Program-made: the position numbers and the translations under genes
Notes under the pieces: model-generated
Told to the model about the DNA's origin: nothing
Databases searched by the model: none
The model's input: the letters and a program-made list of their open reading frames with translations, nothing else
Assembly: GCF_017355955.1 (NCBI RefSeq)
Contig: NZ_JAFFID010000003.1
Span: forward strand, 434,001 to 498,000
From: Sabulibacter ruber
GTDB lineage: Bacteria; Bacteroidota; Bacteroidia; Cytophagales; Hymenobacteraceae
DNA length: 64,000 nucleotides
Direction: 5' to 3'
Part shown: piece by piece, positions 18,651-28,012 of the stretch
How positions within the stretch are numbered: the first letter of the stretch is position 1
Layout: each line of letters begins with the position of its first letter

Positions 18651-18686
18651 GTTTTAAGCGAGATGTAAGAAAAACAGGCCTGAAAC
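18651..18686. repeat. 36-bp interspersed palindrome, copy 8
   Basis: GTTTTAAGCG ... CCTGAAAC, 23 bases after the CheB stop on the minus strand. Confidence 0.6.
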
Positions 18687-18708
18687 ACCTGTTCACTCAA
18701 CTAGAAAA

Positions 18709-19743
18709 CTAATAATCTGGCGAGGTCTTGGTGCCGTTCCCGTTGCCAAACTTGCCGGCTAGCAGCAAGCTCCGGAGCCGGTCAATGTATCGTTGGTTTT
18801 CTTCCAGGCGCTTTTCCAGGGAAGCTTCCTGTTCTCGGCCCAGCAGGCTGTTGTGGGAAGAGAATTTCTCCAGCATCCGCTTCTGTTCCTCCAGCAGCCG
18901 CAGGGAGGCCCACAGGGTTTCTTCTATCTCGGTGGTTTTGAATTGGAACAAACTGTCTGGGCTGAACGCGTGCCCGGCGTGGCACCTGTAACTGTGCACC
19001 TGGTTCCCGTGGTTTACATCCCACAATACCCCGCCGCAGGAGGGGCAGGTAAACTCTGTAAGCTCTGCGGTTCTTTCAACGGAATTGATGGAAGTAAGTA
19101 CCCGCTCGGCAATGGTTGCTTCATTCAGGACATCCAGCGGTACTTCTTTTTTCTGCTGTCTGGGTTGGCTGACCAGACCAGACAGCACCAGGCCCATTTC
19201 AATGACCGGCACCACGTAATCTACCTCTATCTGGTTAATGGCGGCCTGGGGCATATCCGGGAAAGGTGCCGTGGCCGGATCCTGCACCATGGTGACTCCG
19301 CCGCTGCGTGAAATAGCCGAGAGCCCCTCTACCCCATCGTCGCGCATGCCAGACAGAATGATCCCGATCACGTTGGCGTTAAAGTAAGCAGCCGCTGACC
19401 TGAACAGGGTATCTACCGCGGGCCTGAACCCGTTCTCGCGCGGCCCGTGGGTGATGCGGATGCGGTCCTGGGTAAGTAAAAGATGATGATCTGGTGGCGC
19501 CAGGTACACCCGGCCGGGCTTAATGGGTTCATTGTCTACGCCAAAGTCGCAGGGCAGGAGGCTTCTGCCCGCCAGATGCGTCCTGAAACCGTTCCCCATG
19601 GAGACACTGGACAGGTGCTGCACCACAAAAACGGAGGCAGGCAGATCGGCCGGTAAATTCTCCAGGATCATGGGAAGCGCGTCCCAACCGCCGGCGGAGG
19701 AACCAATCACGATGATGTGGTGCGGAGCATCGGGGGTGTTCAT
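18709..19743 (-). CDS. Orphan CheB-type methylesterase with zinc ribbon and coiled tail
   Basis: About 344 residues from MNTPDAP at 19743 (Met10 of the longest frame). The CheB catalytic domain starts at once, with no receiver domain: VIGSSAGGWDAL (nucleophile Ser), VVQHLSS (His) and GIILSGMRDDGVEGL (Asp). After about residue 230 comes a zinc-ribbon-like stretch, FTCPSCGGVLWD ... YRCHAGHAFS, then a helical coiled segment rich in Glu/Lys/Leu to the end. No cheR, cheA or receptor genes are nearby. CheB-like proteins of this form often belong to stress or regulatory pathways rather than chemotaxis, but that is inference. Confidence 0.88.
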   Translation of the reverse strand: MNTPDAPHHIIVIGSSAGGWDALPMILENLPADLPASVFVVQHLSSVSMGNGFRTHLAGRSLLPCDFGVDNEPIKPGRVYLAPPDHHLLLTQDRIRITHGPRENGFRPAVDTLFRSAAAYFNANVIGIILSGMRDDGVEGLSAISRSGGVTMVQDPATAPFPDMPQAAINQIEVDYVVPVIEMGLVLSGLVSQPRQQKKEVPLDVLNEATIAERVLTSINSVERTAELTEFTCPSCGGVLWDVNHGNQVHSYRCHAGHAFSPDSLFQFKTTEIEETLWASLRLLEEQKRMLEKFSSHNSLLGREQEASLEKRLEENQRYIDRLRSLLLAGKFGNGNGTKTSPDY

Positions 19744-19845
19744 AGGCAAAGTCCGGTTGTTTTTGTACACTGCGTATACGAAAATCAGCCCACCGGTTTC
19801 CGCTTATGCCACTTCAAGATTTGCTGATGCCTGCCGCGCTCTTGC

Positions 19846-20679
19846 TTACACCTGGAAATGCTCTTTGAGCACCTTCACAAACCCTTTCTGATTGTGTGAC
19901 CACGGAATGTGCCCGCTCCCGGGAATAAACCGGACATCGGCCGAGGGGTACCGCTGCAGCACGTAGTTTTTGCTGTCTCCAAAAATATCCTGGTCGCCGT
20001 ACGTAATGGTGGTTTTACACCCCGGGTGCATCTCTTTGGGGAGCAACGGGGCCGCCAGAATAGATTTCACTGTCTGGTTAATGGCCGAGGCTTTGACGCA
20101 CTCTACCGAGAACTTCTCTGGGTGCGATTCTTTGAAACCACGGCTGAAATTCTCCAGCGCCTGCCAGAAAAAGTTCTTATACCCGGTGTCGCGCCCCAGC
20201 AAACCCAGCGCCGAGTTCAGGTTCATGGTAATCCATTCAAAGCTGCTGCACTTGGCTTTGTTGTAGCGGGCAATCTCCAGCATGGTGTCTTTCCACTGAC
20301 GGCCCGTACCAGAGGCCGGGCTGCAGAGAAAGAGGCTGGAGAGTTTCTCGGGGTGTTTCTGGGCGTAGATCTGGGCGTACAAGCCACCCCAGGAATGCCC
20401 GAACAAATGAAACTTGTCTAGTTTGAAGTACGCCGCAATGCGGTTCAGGTCTGAGACGTAGCTATCCATGGAAAAGTCGTGCCCGGTGGTGGGTGACTTG
20501 GCGGTACCGCGCTGGTGGAACGTGATCACCTGATAATGCCGGGACAGGAAATCGAAAAGGAACGTTAAGCCATCTGGCACCCCCGGCCCGCCGTGCAGCA
20601 GAATAACGGCTTCTCTTCCTGGTTTAAGCTGCCCAATGGCGAACAGTTTGGTATCCTTATTTTCAATGAGCACCTTCAT
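19846..20679 (-). CDS. Alpha/beta hydrolase, proline iminopeptidase-like
   Basis: 277 residues without a signal peptide. ILLHGGPGVPDG is the oxyanion-hole motif of the S33 family, and FHQRGTAKSP follows, as in prolyl aminopeptidases (usually DQRG). LFGHSWGGLYAQIYA carries the nucleophile Ser near residue 94. YGDQDIFGDS gives the Asp, and PGSGHIPWSHNQ the His. The fold and triad are complete. The substrate may be an N-terminal Pro peptide or another ester or amide. Confidence 0.85.
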   Translation of the reverse strand: MKVLIENKDTKLFAIGQLKPGREAVILLHGGPGVPDGLTFLFDFLSRHYQVITFHQRGTAKSPTTGHDFSMDSYVSDLNRIAAYFKLDKFHLFGHSWGGLYAQIYAQKHPEKLSSLFLCSPASGTGRQWKDTMLEIARYNKAKCSSFEWITMNLNSALGLLGRDTGYKNFFWQALENFSRGFKESHPEKFSVECVKASAINQTVKSILAAPLLPKEMHPGCKTTITYGDQDIFGDSKNYVLQRYPSADVRFIPGSGHIPWSHNQKGFVKVLKEHFQV

Positions 20680-21087
20680 TTTATTTCCTTTTTAAGCAGA
20701 TCTCAGCCTATGACTGCAATCCCTTACATACGCAAGTTCCCTGTTAGGTTTAGCCCCAGGAACTCAGATATTCTTTCACCTCCATGAAAGTCCCTCATTC
20801 CTACCACTTTTCCTTGCCTTTAAGTTAAAGAAACCTGCCCATTATAGAAGACCATCTACGGTAAAATGAAGCGCCGCAAAGCCTATTTAGAACCTATCGA
20901 AACAAACCACCTGCCCGCGGTGAAAACAGGCAAACCAGTTTTAAGGCAGATTTTAAGAAAACAGGGCCTAAACGAAGTATAAAGATTACCGCGGTGCTTT
21001 CTTCTATCTTCTGCCTTTCTTCTATAAACCCAGGCCCCTTTTAACAGGTACACCAAAGGGTTTCTGCTCCCTTAACCTGCTGGCACT
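20680..21087. other. Divergent intergenic region between two hydrolases
   Basis: 408 bases, with one 36-bp repeat at 20938. I see no small gene, RNA or clear promoter box. Confidence 0.45.
20938..20973. repeat. 36-bp interspersed palindrome, copy 9
   Basis: GTTTTAAGGC ... GGCCTAAAC with core TTTTAAGAAAA, upstream of the lipoprotein esterase gene. Confidence 0.6.
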
Positions 21088-21867
21088 ATGAAATTTACCG
21101 GCTTCTTCTGTAAAACCCTCGGGCTTTTTGCCGTATGCATCATTTTGTCTAGCTGTAAAGAAGGAGGTAGCATGAAAGTAAGCAGGAACACCTACAAAAC
21201 CGGTCGGTTAGCAGTTACCTACAGATTGCCAACAGCAGAGCAGGAAGCAAAAACCGGTACCCAGCCTCTGGGCCTGGACTCCCTCAAAGACGGCCTGCTG
21301 TACGTTCCCCGCGCTTATTCTCCCGGCAAACCAGCGGCTCTGGCGGTTATGCTGCACGGCTCGGGCGGGAACGCAGACCAGGGCATGTGGCTGCTGCAAC
21401 GGTACGCTGATGCCCACAACCTCATTCTCATTGCCCCGGTCTCGCGCAAGTACAGCTGGGACATCATTGCCAGCAACAACTTTGGCCCAGACGTCATCTT
21501 CATTGACCAGGCAATTACGCAGGTCTTTGCCCACTACGTGATAGACCCTGCGCGCATTGCAATTGGCGGGTTCTCAGACGGTGCCTCGTACGCGCTGTGC
21601 CTGGGGCTCACCAACGGCGACTTGTTCACGCACATCATTGCTTTCTCCCCGGGTTTCGCCTACAACATGGAATCGCACGGCGTGCCCAACATCTTCATTT
21701 CGCATGGTACCAAGGACGGCGTTCTGCCTATTGACTCCTGCAGCCGACGCCTGGTGCGCAATCTAAGAGACCAGGAAGTGGAGCCGACTTACCTGGAGTT
21801 TGAGGGAGAGCACGAAATCCCTGAACACATTTCCAGGAAGGCGATAGATTGGTTTCTGAAGAAATAA
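21088..21867 (+). CDS. Lipoprotein alpha/beta hydrolase (PHB-depolymerase/esterase-like)
   Basis: 259 residues. The signal CIILSSC gives a lipoprotein. LAVMLHGSGGNADQG is the oxyanion motif, IAIGGFSDGASYAL carries the nucleophile Ser, SHGTKDGVLPID the Asp and FEGEHEIPEH the His. The architecture matches small secreted esterases related to feruloyl esterase and polyhydroxybutyrate depolymerase families. The substrate is unknown. It faces away from the S33 hydrolase and does not share an operon with it. Confidence 0.85.
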   Translation: MKFTGFFCKTLGLFAVCIILSSCKEGGSMKVSRNTYKTGRLAVTYRLPTAEQEAKTGTQPLGLDSLKDGLLYVPRAYSPGKPAALAVMLHGSGGNADQGMWLLQRYADAHNLILIAPVSRKYSWDIIASNNFGPDVIFIDQAITQVFAHYVIDPARIAIGGFSDGASYALCLGLTNGDLFTHIIAFSPGFAYNMESHGVPNIFISHGTKDGVLPIDSCSRRLVRNLRDQEVEPTYLEFEGEHEIPEHISRKAIDWFLKK

Positions 21868-22062
21868 AACCAGGGCAGATTACCGGCTTGGTTTCCGCCA
21901 TCACAGCCCGAGGCTGGAACGCCTTCTGACCGCAAAAAGAACATACAGGGAGTGTTGATGATTTGTCGTACCCTTGCCTTCCTGGGCACCCGAGAGAAAA
22001 CCGTGCGGCAAAGCACTCGTTAAACTAGGGGTATGCATTGACAACTTAAATCCAAGGTACCT

Positions 22063-22899
22063 ATGGAAAGATATGACCGAGACCGTGATTTCTACGGCGA
22101 TTACCGACCTCATAACCGACACCATGACGACCACCAGCAGGATTGGCCCGGCCGTGACATGAGCCGCGATTACCAGCACCTGCACCACTATCCCAGAAAT
22201 GACTTTGACCGGTTTGAGCAGGACCGTGGTCGGCACCATGACCAACACCGGTACTCCTCCCCTACTGATTACCGGAATTCTGATAACCATTACCGGCATG
22301 ACCGGGAGGGCCACCATCCGTACCAGAGTAACTACAGCCGGGATCAGGACCGGTTTGGAGACAATTACCAGGATGATTTCCGCCATGATCCTACTCTGCC
22401 ACGGGTTTCTGAGGACGAGGATTTGATGGGGAACATCCGGCAGGGTTACGGCATTTCCAGCTATGACGGCACTTCAGACCGGTTCAACACCCTCAACAGC
22501 GAACACCGATATGGCTCTAACCAAGACGAGCAGGCCTACTATTCCAATGACCGCGACGGCTATAACCGGTCGCAGTTTGGCGGCGGGTTGGGAGAATCTG
22601 GTATGCACTCAGACCGCGGTATTCCCAATTACGGCATCCGTTCGTACCCAGACCGCTACGGTTCCGGGTTAGGCAGTTCTTACGGAGGCACCAATTACGG
22701 TGCTGGCACCGGCTACGTGGGCGGTCACCAGGGCGGCACCTGGGGCGATAATTCTTACGGCACCACTTCCGGTAACCTGGGTGGCTACGGTCCCATGGGC
22801 GGCAGCACTTACGGTAGCGGACGCGGCAGTTTCGGGGATACTTCTTCGTCCCAGAACTCCAGCCGGGGCAGCAGTGAGCTAGGCGGCTTTAACCGGTAA
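22063..22899 (+). CDS. Disordered Asp/Arg/His- then Gly/Tyr/Ser-rich protein
   Basis: 278 residues of low complexity and no hydrophobic segment. Residues 1-115 are rich in D, R, H and Y (RDRDFYGDYR, HHDDHQQDW). One better-ordered stretch near 113-130 reads VSEDEDLMGNIRQGYGIS. Residues 170-278 are G/Y/S/T-rich (YGGTNYGAGTGYVGG). Codon phase and composition are consistent through the whole frame, and a strong terminator follows at once, so the gene looks real. Proteins like this are common beside stress genes in Hymenobacteraceae, but I cannot assign a role. Confidence 0.7.
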   Translation: MERYDRDRDFYGDYRPHNRHHDDHQQDWPGRDMSRDYQHLHHYPRNDFDRFEQDRGRHHDQHRYSSPTDYRNSDNHYRHDREGHHPYQSNYSRDQDRFGDNYQDDFRHDPTLPRVSEDEDLMGNIRQGYGISSYDGTSDRFNTLNSEHRYGSNQDEQAYYSNDRDGYNRSQFGGGLGESGMHSDRGIPNYGIRSYPDRYGSGLGSSYGGTNYGAGTGYVGGHQGGTWGDNSYGTTSGNLGGYGPMGGSTYGSGRGSFGDTSSSQNSSRGSSELGGFNR

Positions 22900-22917
22900 G
22901 TCCGTTTTCAAACCCAA

Positions 22918-22964
22918 AAAAGCCTCCAGGTCTGGGAAGAAGTTGCCCAGACCTGGAGGCTTTT
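22918..22964 (+). terminator. Rho-independent terminator
   Basis: A perfect 19-bp stem, AAAAGCCTCCAGGTCTGGG and its complement, with a 9-base loop, 18 bases after the stop at 22899. Confidence 0.85.
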
Positions 22965-23100
22965 CTGCGTCTAGTGGTATCTCAAGATATTCAGGTTTTA
23001 CCTTGCCCTACAGTGATTAATCAATCAGTCATCCAAGCTTTACAGCAACCCACCTGGCACAGTACGTTTGTTTCTTTCTGCCTCTTCAGTACCTTCTTTT

Positions 23101-23136
23101 GTTTCTGACCTTTTTCCTGGAAAACAGGCGTGAAAC
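23101..23136. repeat. 36-bp interspersed palindrome, copy 10
   Basis: GTTTCTGACC ... GCGTGAAAC with core TTTTTCCTGGAAAA, between two convergent terminators. Confidence 0.55.
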
Positions 23137-23159
23137 GGGCATTACTTCTGGTATAAAAG

Positions 23160-23194
23160 CAAAGCCGCTGCCAGGGTACCTGGAAGCGGCTTTG
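23160..23194 (-). terminator. Terminator of the 644-residue lipoprotein gene
   Basis: CAAAGCCGCT / AGCGGCTTTG with an inner CCAGG/CCTGG stem, 71 bases past the stop at 23265. On the minus strand the stem is followed by CTTTTAT. Confidence 0.7.
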
Positions 23195-23264
23195 TGGTAA
23201 GGGATGGAAGATTCAATTAAATTTTTAATTCAATTTTCTATTCTTCTGGTTTTAACGCATTATT

Positions 23265-25199
23265 TTACTTTTTGTCTTTTTTGTCTTTTTTACCTTTATC
23301 CTTGTCTTTCTTATCATCATCCTTACCACCGCCACCGTTATCATCTTTGTCGCAATGGCCTGGGCCTATGTGCCCTTCGTTGTATCTGGTAAATAGCTCA
23401 GACCAACTAATGAGGGTACTTCTTTGCACGGTCACGTACGGGTTAGAGATGGTGTTGCGGTAGTTTCCGCCAGCAGTGGCAGAGAAGTAGGCGGTGGCGG
23501 CAGCAAAGGCGGCATCCACTTCAGGTGTGGAAGAAGCCTGCATCATGTTCAGCTTGGCCGCAATGTATTGGTGAGCCAAAATGATGTAAGCATTGCCTCC
23601 TTTAGGCGGAGTGTTCAGCAATTGCAGGTAGGTCAAGCCGCTGCCGTAGAAGTAAGTATCAGCTAAATCACCCCAAGTGGCATCGCGTTTCTTGCCGGTG
23701 GCGTGGTTTTTCCAGTACCCTTGGGTGTAAGTACAGCCGTAGTGGGTTGGTGGCGGTGGAGGACAGTTGAAGACGATGTTGTCTATGGTACCAGAACCGC
23801 TCAGGTTTCCGTTTGGCGAGATTCCGTCTGGTCCCAGGTAGATCACCATACGGGCTACGCCACTGGTTCCGCCCAGGTCTACAATCTGTTTTCCGTTGTC
23901 GCCGCTTACCTGGAACATCACGGTTTTCAGCACGTTTCCGCCAGATCCGTACAGAACTACCCTACCGCCAGCCTCATAGGAATCTACGTCAATCACGGTC
24001 ACAGAAGTAAGCGATACGGTTCCGTAAGAGGAGAAGTTAAACTCCATTTTGCCCCCGGTGTTGGAGTCATAGGCCTGGGCCGGATTGTTGGTGCGGTTAA
24101 TGATGAAGGTGTTGCCCAGGGGCATGTCATTGGCGTACTTGCTTCCGGCCTCACCGCCTTCGCCAACACCGCCGCCGCTAAAGTCCTGGTTAGGTGTTAA
24201 GATATCGTCTATCTGGTTCACGTCCGGAATTGGAGTTGGCTGGCCAGAATTGAAGATATTGGCTACATCTGGAGAGTTGTAGGTATTAGGCGCGGTTCTG
24301 CGGTAGGCGCTCACGTAGATTGGTTTGGTAGACTGGTCACTGGTGACATAGGAAATGAAGCCATCGGTGCCTCTTACATACCGGTTGAAAGTGATGGTTT
24401 CACATTCCTGCGGAGGCATGCAGTTGAACACAATGTTATCAATAGCCCCTGAACCGCTCAGCTTGCCATTGGGCGAGATGCCGCCCGGGCCAAGGTATAC
24501 CTCCATTTTTACCACGCCAGCGGTATTGCCAAGGTTTACAACCTGCTTACCGTTATCACCGCTCACCTGCAGCTCTACGGTTTTCAGTACCTTTCCGCCA
24601 AGGCCGTACAAAACTACTTTTCCGCCTTTTTCATAGGAATCAACGTCTAAAACGGTGATGTAACTCAACGTAACGGTACCGTAACCGGAGAAATCAAACA
24701 CCATTTTACCGCCGCTGTTGCTGTCATATGCTTTAGAAGCGTCATTGGTGCGGTTAATAATCATGAGGTTACCCAAAGGAGCGTTGTTGGCGTAAGCACT
24801 GCCTTTTGCTCCCCCGGCACCTACACCACCGCCACCAAAATCTTTGTGTGGGGTAAGGATGTCGTCTATCTCATTCACATCTGGAATAGGAGTAGGCTGG
24901 GCAGAATTAAAGATGTTCGCTACGTTAGTTGAAGCGTAGGTATTGGGCGCGGTTCTGCGGTAGGCGCTCACATAAATTGGTGTGGAGGCCTGGTCACTCA
25001 TCACAGCATTCACAAAGCCATCTTTACCAACGGTATACTTATCAAAAGTCACCGTTTCACAAGTTCCACCAGTAGTTGTATTCTCGCTCAACTCACCCCG
25101 AATCTGCTGTTCGGTCAGCTCTTCTTCCTCTGGGTTACACCCAAATAACACAGTAGCCACAGCCAGCAACCAGCTGAATTTCGATAAACGTGTTTTCAT
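23265..25199 (-). CDS. Large lipoprotein with two tandem beta-type domains and a YTQGYWKNH domain
   Basis: 644 residues. The signal VATVLFGC is followed by NPEEEEL, an acidic stretch typical of surface lipoproteins. Two copies of a domain of about 210 residues follow (about 48-262 and 270-482). Each begins CETITFN/CETVTFD, contains ISAYRRTAPNTY-like, NIFNS-Q-P-x-PIPDV and FIINRTN-like motifs, and ends GSGxIDNIVFNC; paired Cys may form a disulphide. Then comes CTYTQGYWKNH ... IILAHQYIAAKLN (about 490-605), a domain seen in many secreted bacterial proteins, and finally a Lys/Asp tail. A paralogue with two such domains lies at 46977-48407. The ligand is unknown. The upstream region is very AT-rich. 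Confidence 0.75.
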   Translation of the reverse strand: MKTRLSKFSWLLAVATVLFGCNPEEEELTEQQIRGELSENTTTGGTCETVTFDKYTVGKDGFVNAVMSDQASTPIYVSAYRRTAPNTYASTNVANIFNSAQPTPIPDVNEIDDILTPHKDFGGGGVGAGGAKGSAYANNAPLGNLMIINRTNDASKAYDSNSGGKMVFDFSGYGTVTLSYITVLDVDSYEKGGKVVLYGLGGKVLKTVELQVSGDNGKQVVNLGNTAGVVKMEVYLGPGGISPNGKLSGSGAIDNIVFNCMPPQECETITFNRYVRGTDGFISYVTSDQSTKPIYVSAYRRTAPNTYNSPDVANIFNSGQPTPIPDVNQIDDILTPNQDFSGGGVGEGGEAGSKYANDMPLGNTFIINRTNNPAQAYDSNTGGKMEFNFSSYGTVSLTSVTVIDVDSYEAGGRVVLYGSGGNVLKTVMFQVSGDNGKQIVDLGGTSGVARMVIYLGPDGISPNGNLSGSGTIDNIVFNCPPPPPTHYGCTYTQGYWKNHATGKKRDATWGDLADTYFYGSGLTYLQLLNTPPKGGNAYIILAHQYIAAKLNMMQASSTPEVDAAFAAATAYFSATAGGNYRNTISNPYVTVQRSTLISWSELFTRYNEGHIGPGHCDKDDNGGGGKDDDKKDKDKGKKDKKDKK

Positions 25200-25382
25200 A
25201 ATAGCTTACTGTTAAGGTTAAAAGATAAATTATTAAATTGATAATGGAAGATAAGATGTTATTATGTTAAATGTCAATATTTTAACAAAAAATATATTTA
25301 AAATAATTATTAGAAATATATAACTTTCATATATTAAAAATTACTCCAAGTTACCAGACTTTTAGGAGAAGCAGACCCGCTT

Positions 25383-25418
25383 GTTTTTCACCTGTTTTCC
25401 TGAAATCACAGACAAAAC
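25383..25418. repeat. 36-bp interspersed palindrome, copy 11
   Basis: GTTTTTCACC ... AGACAAAAC with core TTTTCCTGAAA. Confidence 0.55.
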
Positions 25419-25722
25419 AGCATCGCCATTTGGAAGTCCAAGTGTCAGAGGAAAGAAGTAGGCACAGCGCCTGCAGCAAAGAACAAATGCAAAGGCCAGA
25501 TCAAAAGGAAATAGAGGCACGAAGGGTTCTGCTGGTGTTGCGTGACCCGTTCTACTCCCGGCAGAGAAGGCAATGTTGGTCATAGGCTGTTACTGGCATT
25601 TCGCGCAACCGGTACTCCTTGCCCAGCGGGCAGCACTCAGGGCAGAGAAACCAATAGCTGGCATTCCTCCTGAAAGCGGCCTTGATGAAAACCCACCACC
25701 TCCTGCTCCCCTTCCGTTTTGC

Positions 25723-25758
25723 GTTTTAAGGCTGATTTCCTGAAAACAGGCTTAAAAT
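25723..25758. repeat. 36-bp interspersed palindrome, copy 12, near consensus
   Basis: GTTTTAAGGCTGATTTCC then TGAAAACAGGCTTAAAAT. One of the best-conserved copies. Confidence 0.65.
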
Positions 25759-25790
25759 TTGCACCCGCTTCCGGCCGTTCGCAAGAGATT

Positions 25791-25826
25791 GATTTTGAAC
25801 TACTTTTCTTAAAACAGGCCTAAAAC
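25791..25826. repeat. 36-bp interspersed palindrome, copy 13
   Basis: GATTTTGAAC ... AGGCCTAAAAC, only 32 bases after copy 12. Confidence 0.6.
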
Positions 25827-26182
25827 ACAACTTTCCGCTGATTGCGGCAACTACTACCTACCCGGCAGGTAAATACGGAATTTCCTATTTACGCCTTTCT
25901 AATTACTCATTTCAGCGAACAAACACCCATCGTTTTTGCGTAAAGTGCAACTTTAGAAGGAACCAGTCAGCGCCTGAGATACCCCCAGGAACTAGTCAGG
26001 TGAACATTTTGCCCTACCCCCGGAAACCTGCCAAACCAGGAATCCAAGGGCTGTAAAGCAACTTCTTTCAGGGCAACTACCTTTCAATTCGCGTTAAGCG
26101 GGCAATGCCCAGGTGTATACCAAAGCCTTCCCGCTGGTTGGTTTACCTCTATTGCATTAACAATTTTTTTAGACCTACAGAT

Positions 26183-27805
26183 ATGGATGCAGCTGTGCGC
26201 CAGAACCAGACAAGTGAAGTATTCGCTAATTACCAGATTCCGCCTAATTTTTTAGATGAAGTATTCCGGGCTCCCGGTCAGGTTCATCCGCATTACCAGG
26301 CGGTGTATCAGCAGTTTCTGGAGTTCTCCAAAGAAGAGTTCAAGGCCCTGAATGAACACGCCAAGATGTCTTTCTTCAACCAGGGCATTACCTTCTCGGT
26401 GTACTCAGACAAGTCCAAAGGGGTGGAGCGCATTTTCCCCTTTGACCTGTTCCCCCGCATCATTCCGGCCGCAGAGTGGGCCAAAGTGGAAAAAGGCATT
26501 CTGCAACGGTGCGTGGCTCTTAACCTCTTCATCCAGGACATTTACTCAGACCAGCACATCCTCAAAGACAAGGTGGTACCGGCTGAGCTGATCTTCTCGT
26601 CCAAGAACTACTTCAAGGCCATGTTGGATTTTAAACCGGTGGGCGGCATCTATACCCATATCTCCGGCACAGACCTGATCAAGCACAGCGACGGCGAGTA
26701 TTACGTGCTTGAAGACAACCTGCGCTGCCCGTCTGGTATCAGCTACGTGCTTTCTAACCGGGTGGCCATGAAACGTACCCTGTTCCAGATGTTCCGGCAG
26801 TTCAACGTGCGAACGGTGGGCGAATACCCGCAGGAACTGCTGGCTACCATGCAGTCTGTGGCACCCAACGGTATAGACGCTCCTACCTGCGTGGTGCTTA
26901 CCCCGGGCGTGTACAACTCGGCCTACTTTGAGCACGCGTTCCTGGCCCTCACCATGGGCGTGCCGCTGGTAGAAGGCCGCGACCTGTACGTAGACAAAAA
27001 TTTTGTGTACATGAAGACCATCAACGGTCCTAAACGGGTAGATGTGGTGTACCGCCGCCTGGACGATGACTTCCTGGACCCCATGGAATTCAAGCCAGAC
27101 TCCATGCTGGGTGTACCGGGTATTATGGCGGCCTACAAAAAAGGCAACGTTACCCTGCTCAATGCTCCCGGTACCGGCTTCGCCGATGACAAAGCCGTGT
27201 ACACCTATGTGCCCGACATTATCAAGTACTACCTGCAGGAAGAACCCATCCTGAACAACGTGCACACCTACCGCTGCGAGAAAGACGATGATTACAAGTA
27301 CGTGCTGGAGAACATGGACAAGCTGGTGATCAAGCCCGTGGACGAAAGCGGCGGGTACGGCATCCTCATCGGCAGCAAAGCCACCCAAGAGCAGATCAGC
27401 GAGTTCAAAACCCTTATTGCAGCAAACCGGCGCAAGTACATTGCTCAACCGGTCATGAACCTGTCTATGCACGCCACCTTCATTGAGGGCGAAGACCAGT
27501 TTGAACCCCGCCACGTGGATTTAAGGTCGTTCACGCTGCTGGGCAAAGATCGGCAATATGTGTTGAAAGGAGGCCTTTCGCGTGTGGCCCTCAGAAAAGG
27601 GAGCTTGATTGTGAACTCCTCCCAGGGCGGCGGTTCTAAAGACACCTGGGTCATGACGGAAGATAACTACGGCATGTCTATGCAGCAGAACGGCTCTATG
27701 GAACAAAGCATGACCATGGACGGCCAAACCATGACCATGGGTCCGCAAGGCATGTCTATAGGCACCCAAGGCACCGTGTCTATGGGCAAACCCGGCACGG
27801 AATAG
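26183..27805 (+). CDS. Circularly permuted ATP-grasp protein (type 2)
   Basis: About 540 residues from MDAAVRQNQ at 26183; the frame stays open to 26105 but that part is not protein-like. Typical motifs are FNQGITFSVYSD, ERIFPFDLFPRII, GIYTHISGTDLI, YYVLEDNLRCPSGISYVL, VVYRRLDDDFLDP and VIKPVDESGGYGILIG, matching the permuted ATP-grasp family paired with alpha-E and transglutaminase proteins. The family is predicted to form amide bonds in a peptide-like product or tag. The last 50 residues are Met/Gly/Gln-rich and repetitive (MTMDGQTMTMGPQGMSIG), an unusual tail. It is the first gene of a four-gene set on the plus strand. Confidence 0.9.
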   Translation: MDAAVRQNQTSEVFANYQIPPNFLDEVFRAPGQVHPHYQAVYQQFLEFSKEEFKALNEHAKMSFFNQGITFSVYSDKSKGVERIFPFDLFPRIIPAAEWAKVEKGILQRCVALNLFIQDIYSDQHILKDKVVPAELIFSSKNYFKAMLDFKPVGGIYTHISGTDLIKHSDGEYYVLEDNLRCPSGISYVLSNRVAMKRTLFQMFRQFNVRTVGEYPQELLATMQSVAPNGIDAPTCVVLTPGVYNSAYFEHAFLALTMGVPLVEGRDLYVDKNFVYMKTINGPKRVDVVYRRLDDDFLDPMEFKPDSMLGVPGIMAAYKKGNVTLLNAPGTGFADDKAVYTYVPDIIKYYLQEEPILNNVHTYRCEKDDDYKYVLENMDKLVIKPVDESGGYGILIGSKATQEQISEFKTLIAANRRKYIAQPVMNLSMHATFIEGEDQFEPRHVDLRSFTLLGKDRQYVLKGGLSRVALRKGSLIVNSSQGGGSKDTWVMTEDNYGMSMQQNGSMEQSMTMDGQTMTMGPQGMSIGTQGTVSMGKPGTE

Positions 27806-27818
27806 AAATGCAGGGGAA

Positions 27819-27863
27819 TGATCAGCAAAAGTAAGTCATCCCCCTACCCCCTTCAAAGGGGGA
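27819..27863. repeat. Direct repeat left of the DUF559 cassette
   Basis: TGATCAGCAAAAGTAAG followed by the CCCCCTACCCCC/GGGGG palindrome. 44 of 45 positions match 28419-28463. Confidence 0.8.
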
Positions 27864-27916
27864 CTTATCAGCTAAAGTTTTTGAAGGATACTTGAAAGAA
27901 CCCGGGAAAGAAGATG

Positions 27917-27946
27917 GTCCCCCTTTGAAGGGGGTAGGGGGATGAC
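27917..27946. repeat. Inverted copy of the CCCCCTACCCCC palindrome
   Basis: GTCCCCCTTTGAAGGGGG then TAGGGGGATGAC, in the opposite orientation to the copies at 27835 and 28435. Confidence 0.75.
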
Positions 27947-28012
27947 AAAGCAGCACACATTAGCGTAAAGCAGCAACTATGAAACTTATGAACTTCATAA
28001 ACTAAGAATTGC

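Larger units (their letters stand above)
25200..26182. other. Long intergenic region upstream of the amidoligase operon
   Basis: About 980 bases. The first 150 are strongly AT-rich, probably promoter DNA of the lipoprotein gene. Three 36-bp palindromes follow at 25383, 25723 and 25791. I find no convincing gene; a 73-codon minus-strand frame at 25362-25583 has no signal, homology or codon support. Confidence 0.5.

Noticed and set aside
25362..25583. 73-codon minus-strand frame in the long intergenic region
   Set aside because: It overlaps a 36-bp palindrome, has no signal or family motif, and no neighbours in an operon.
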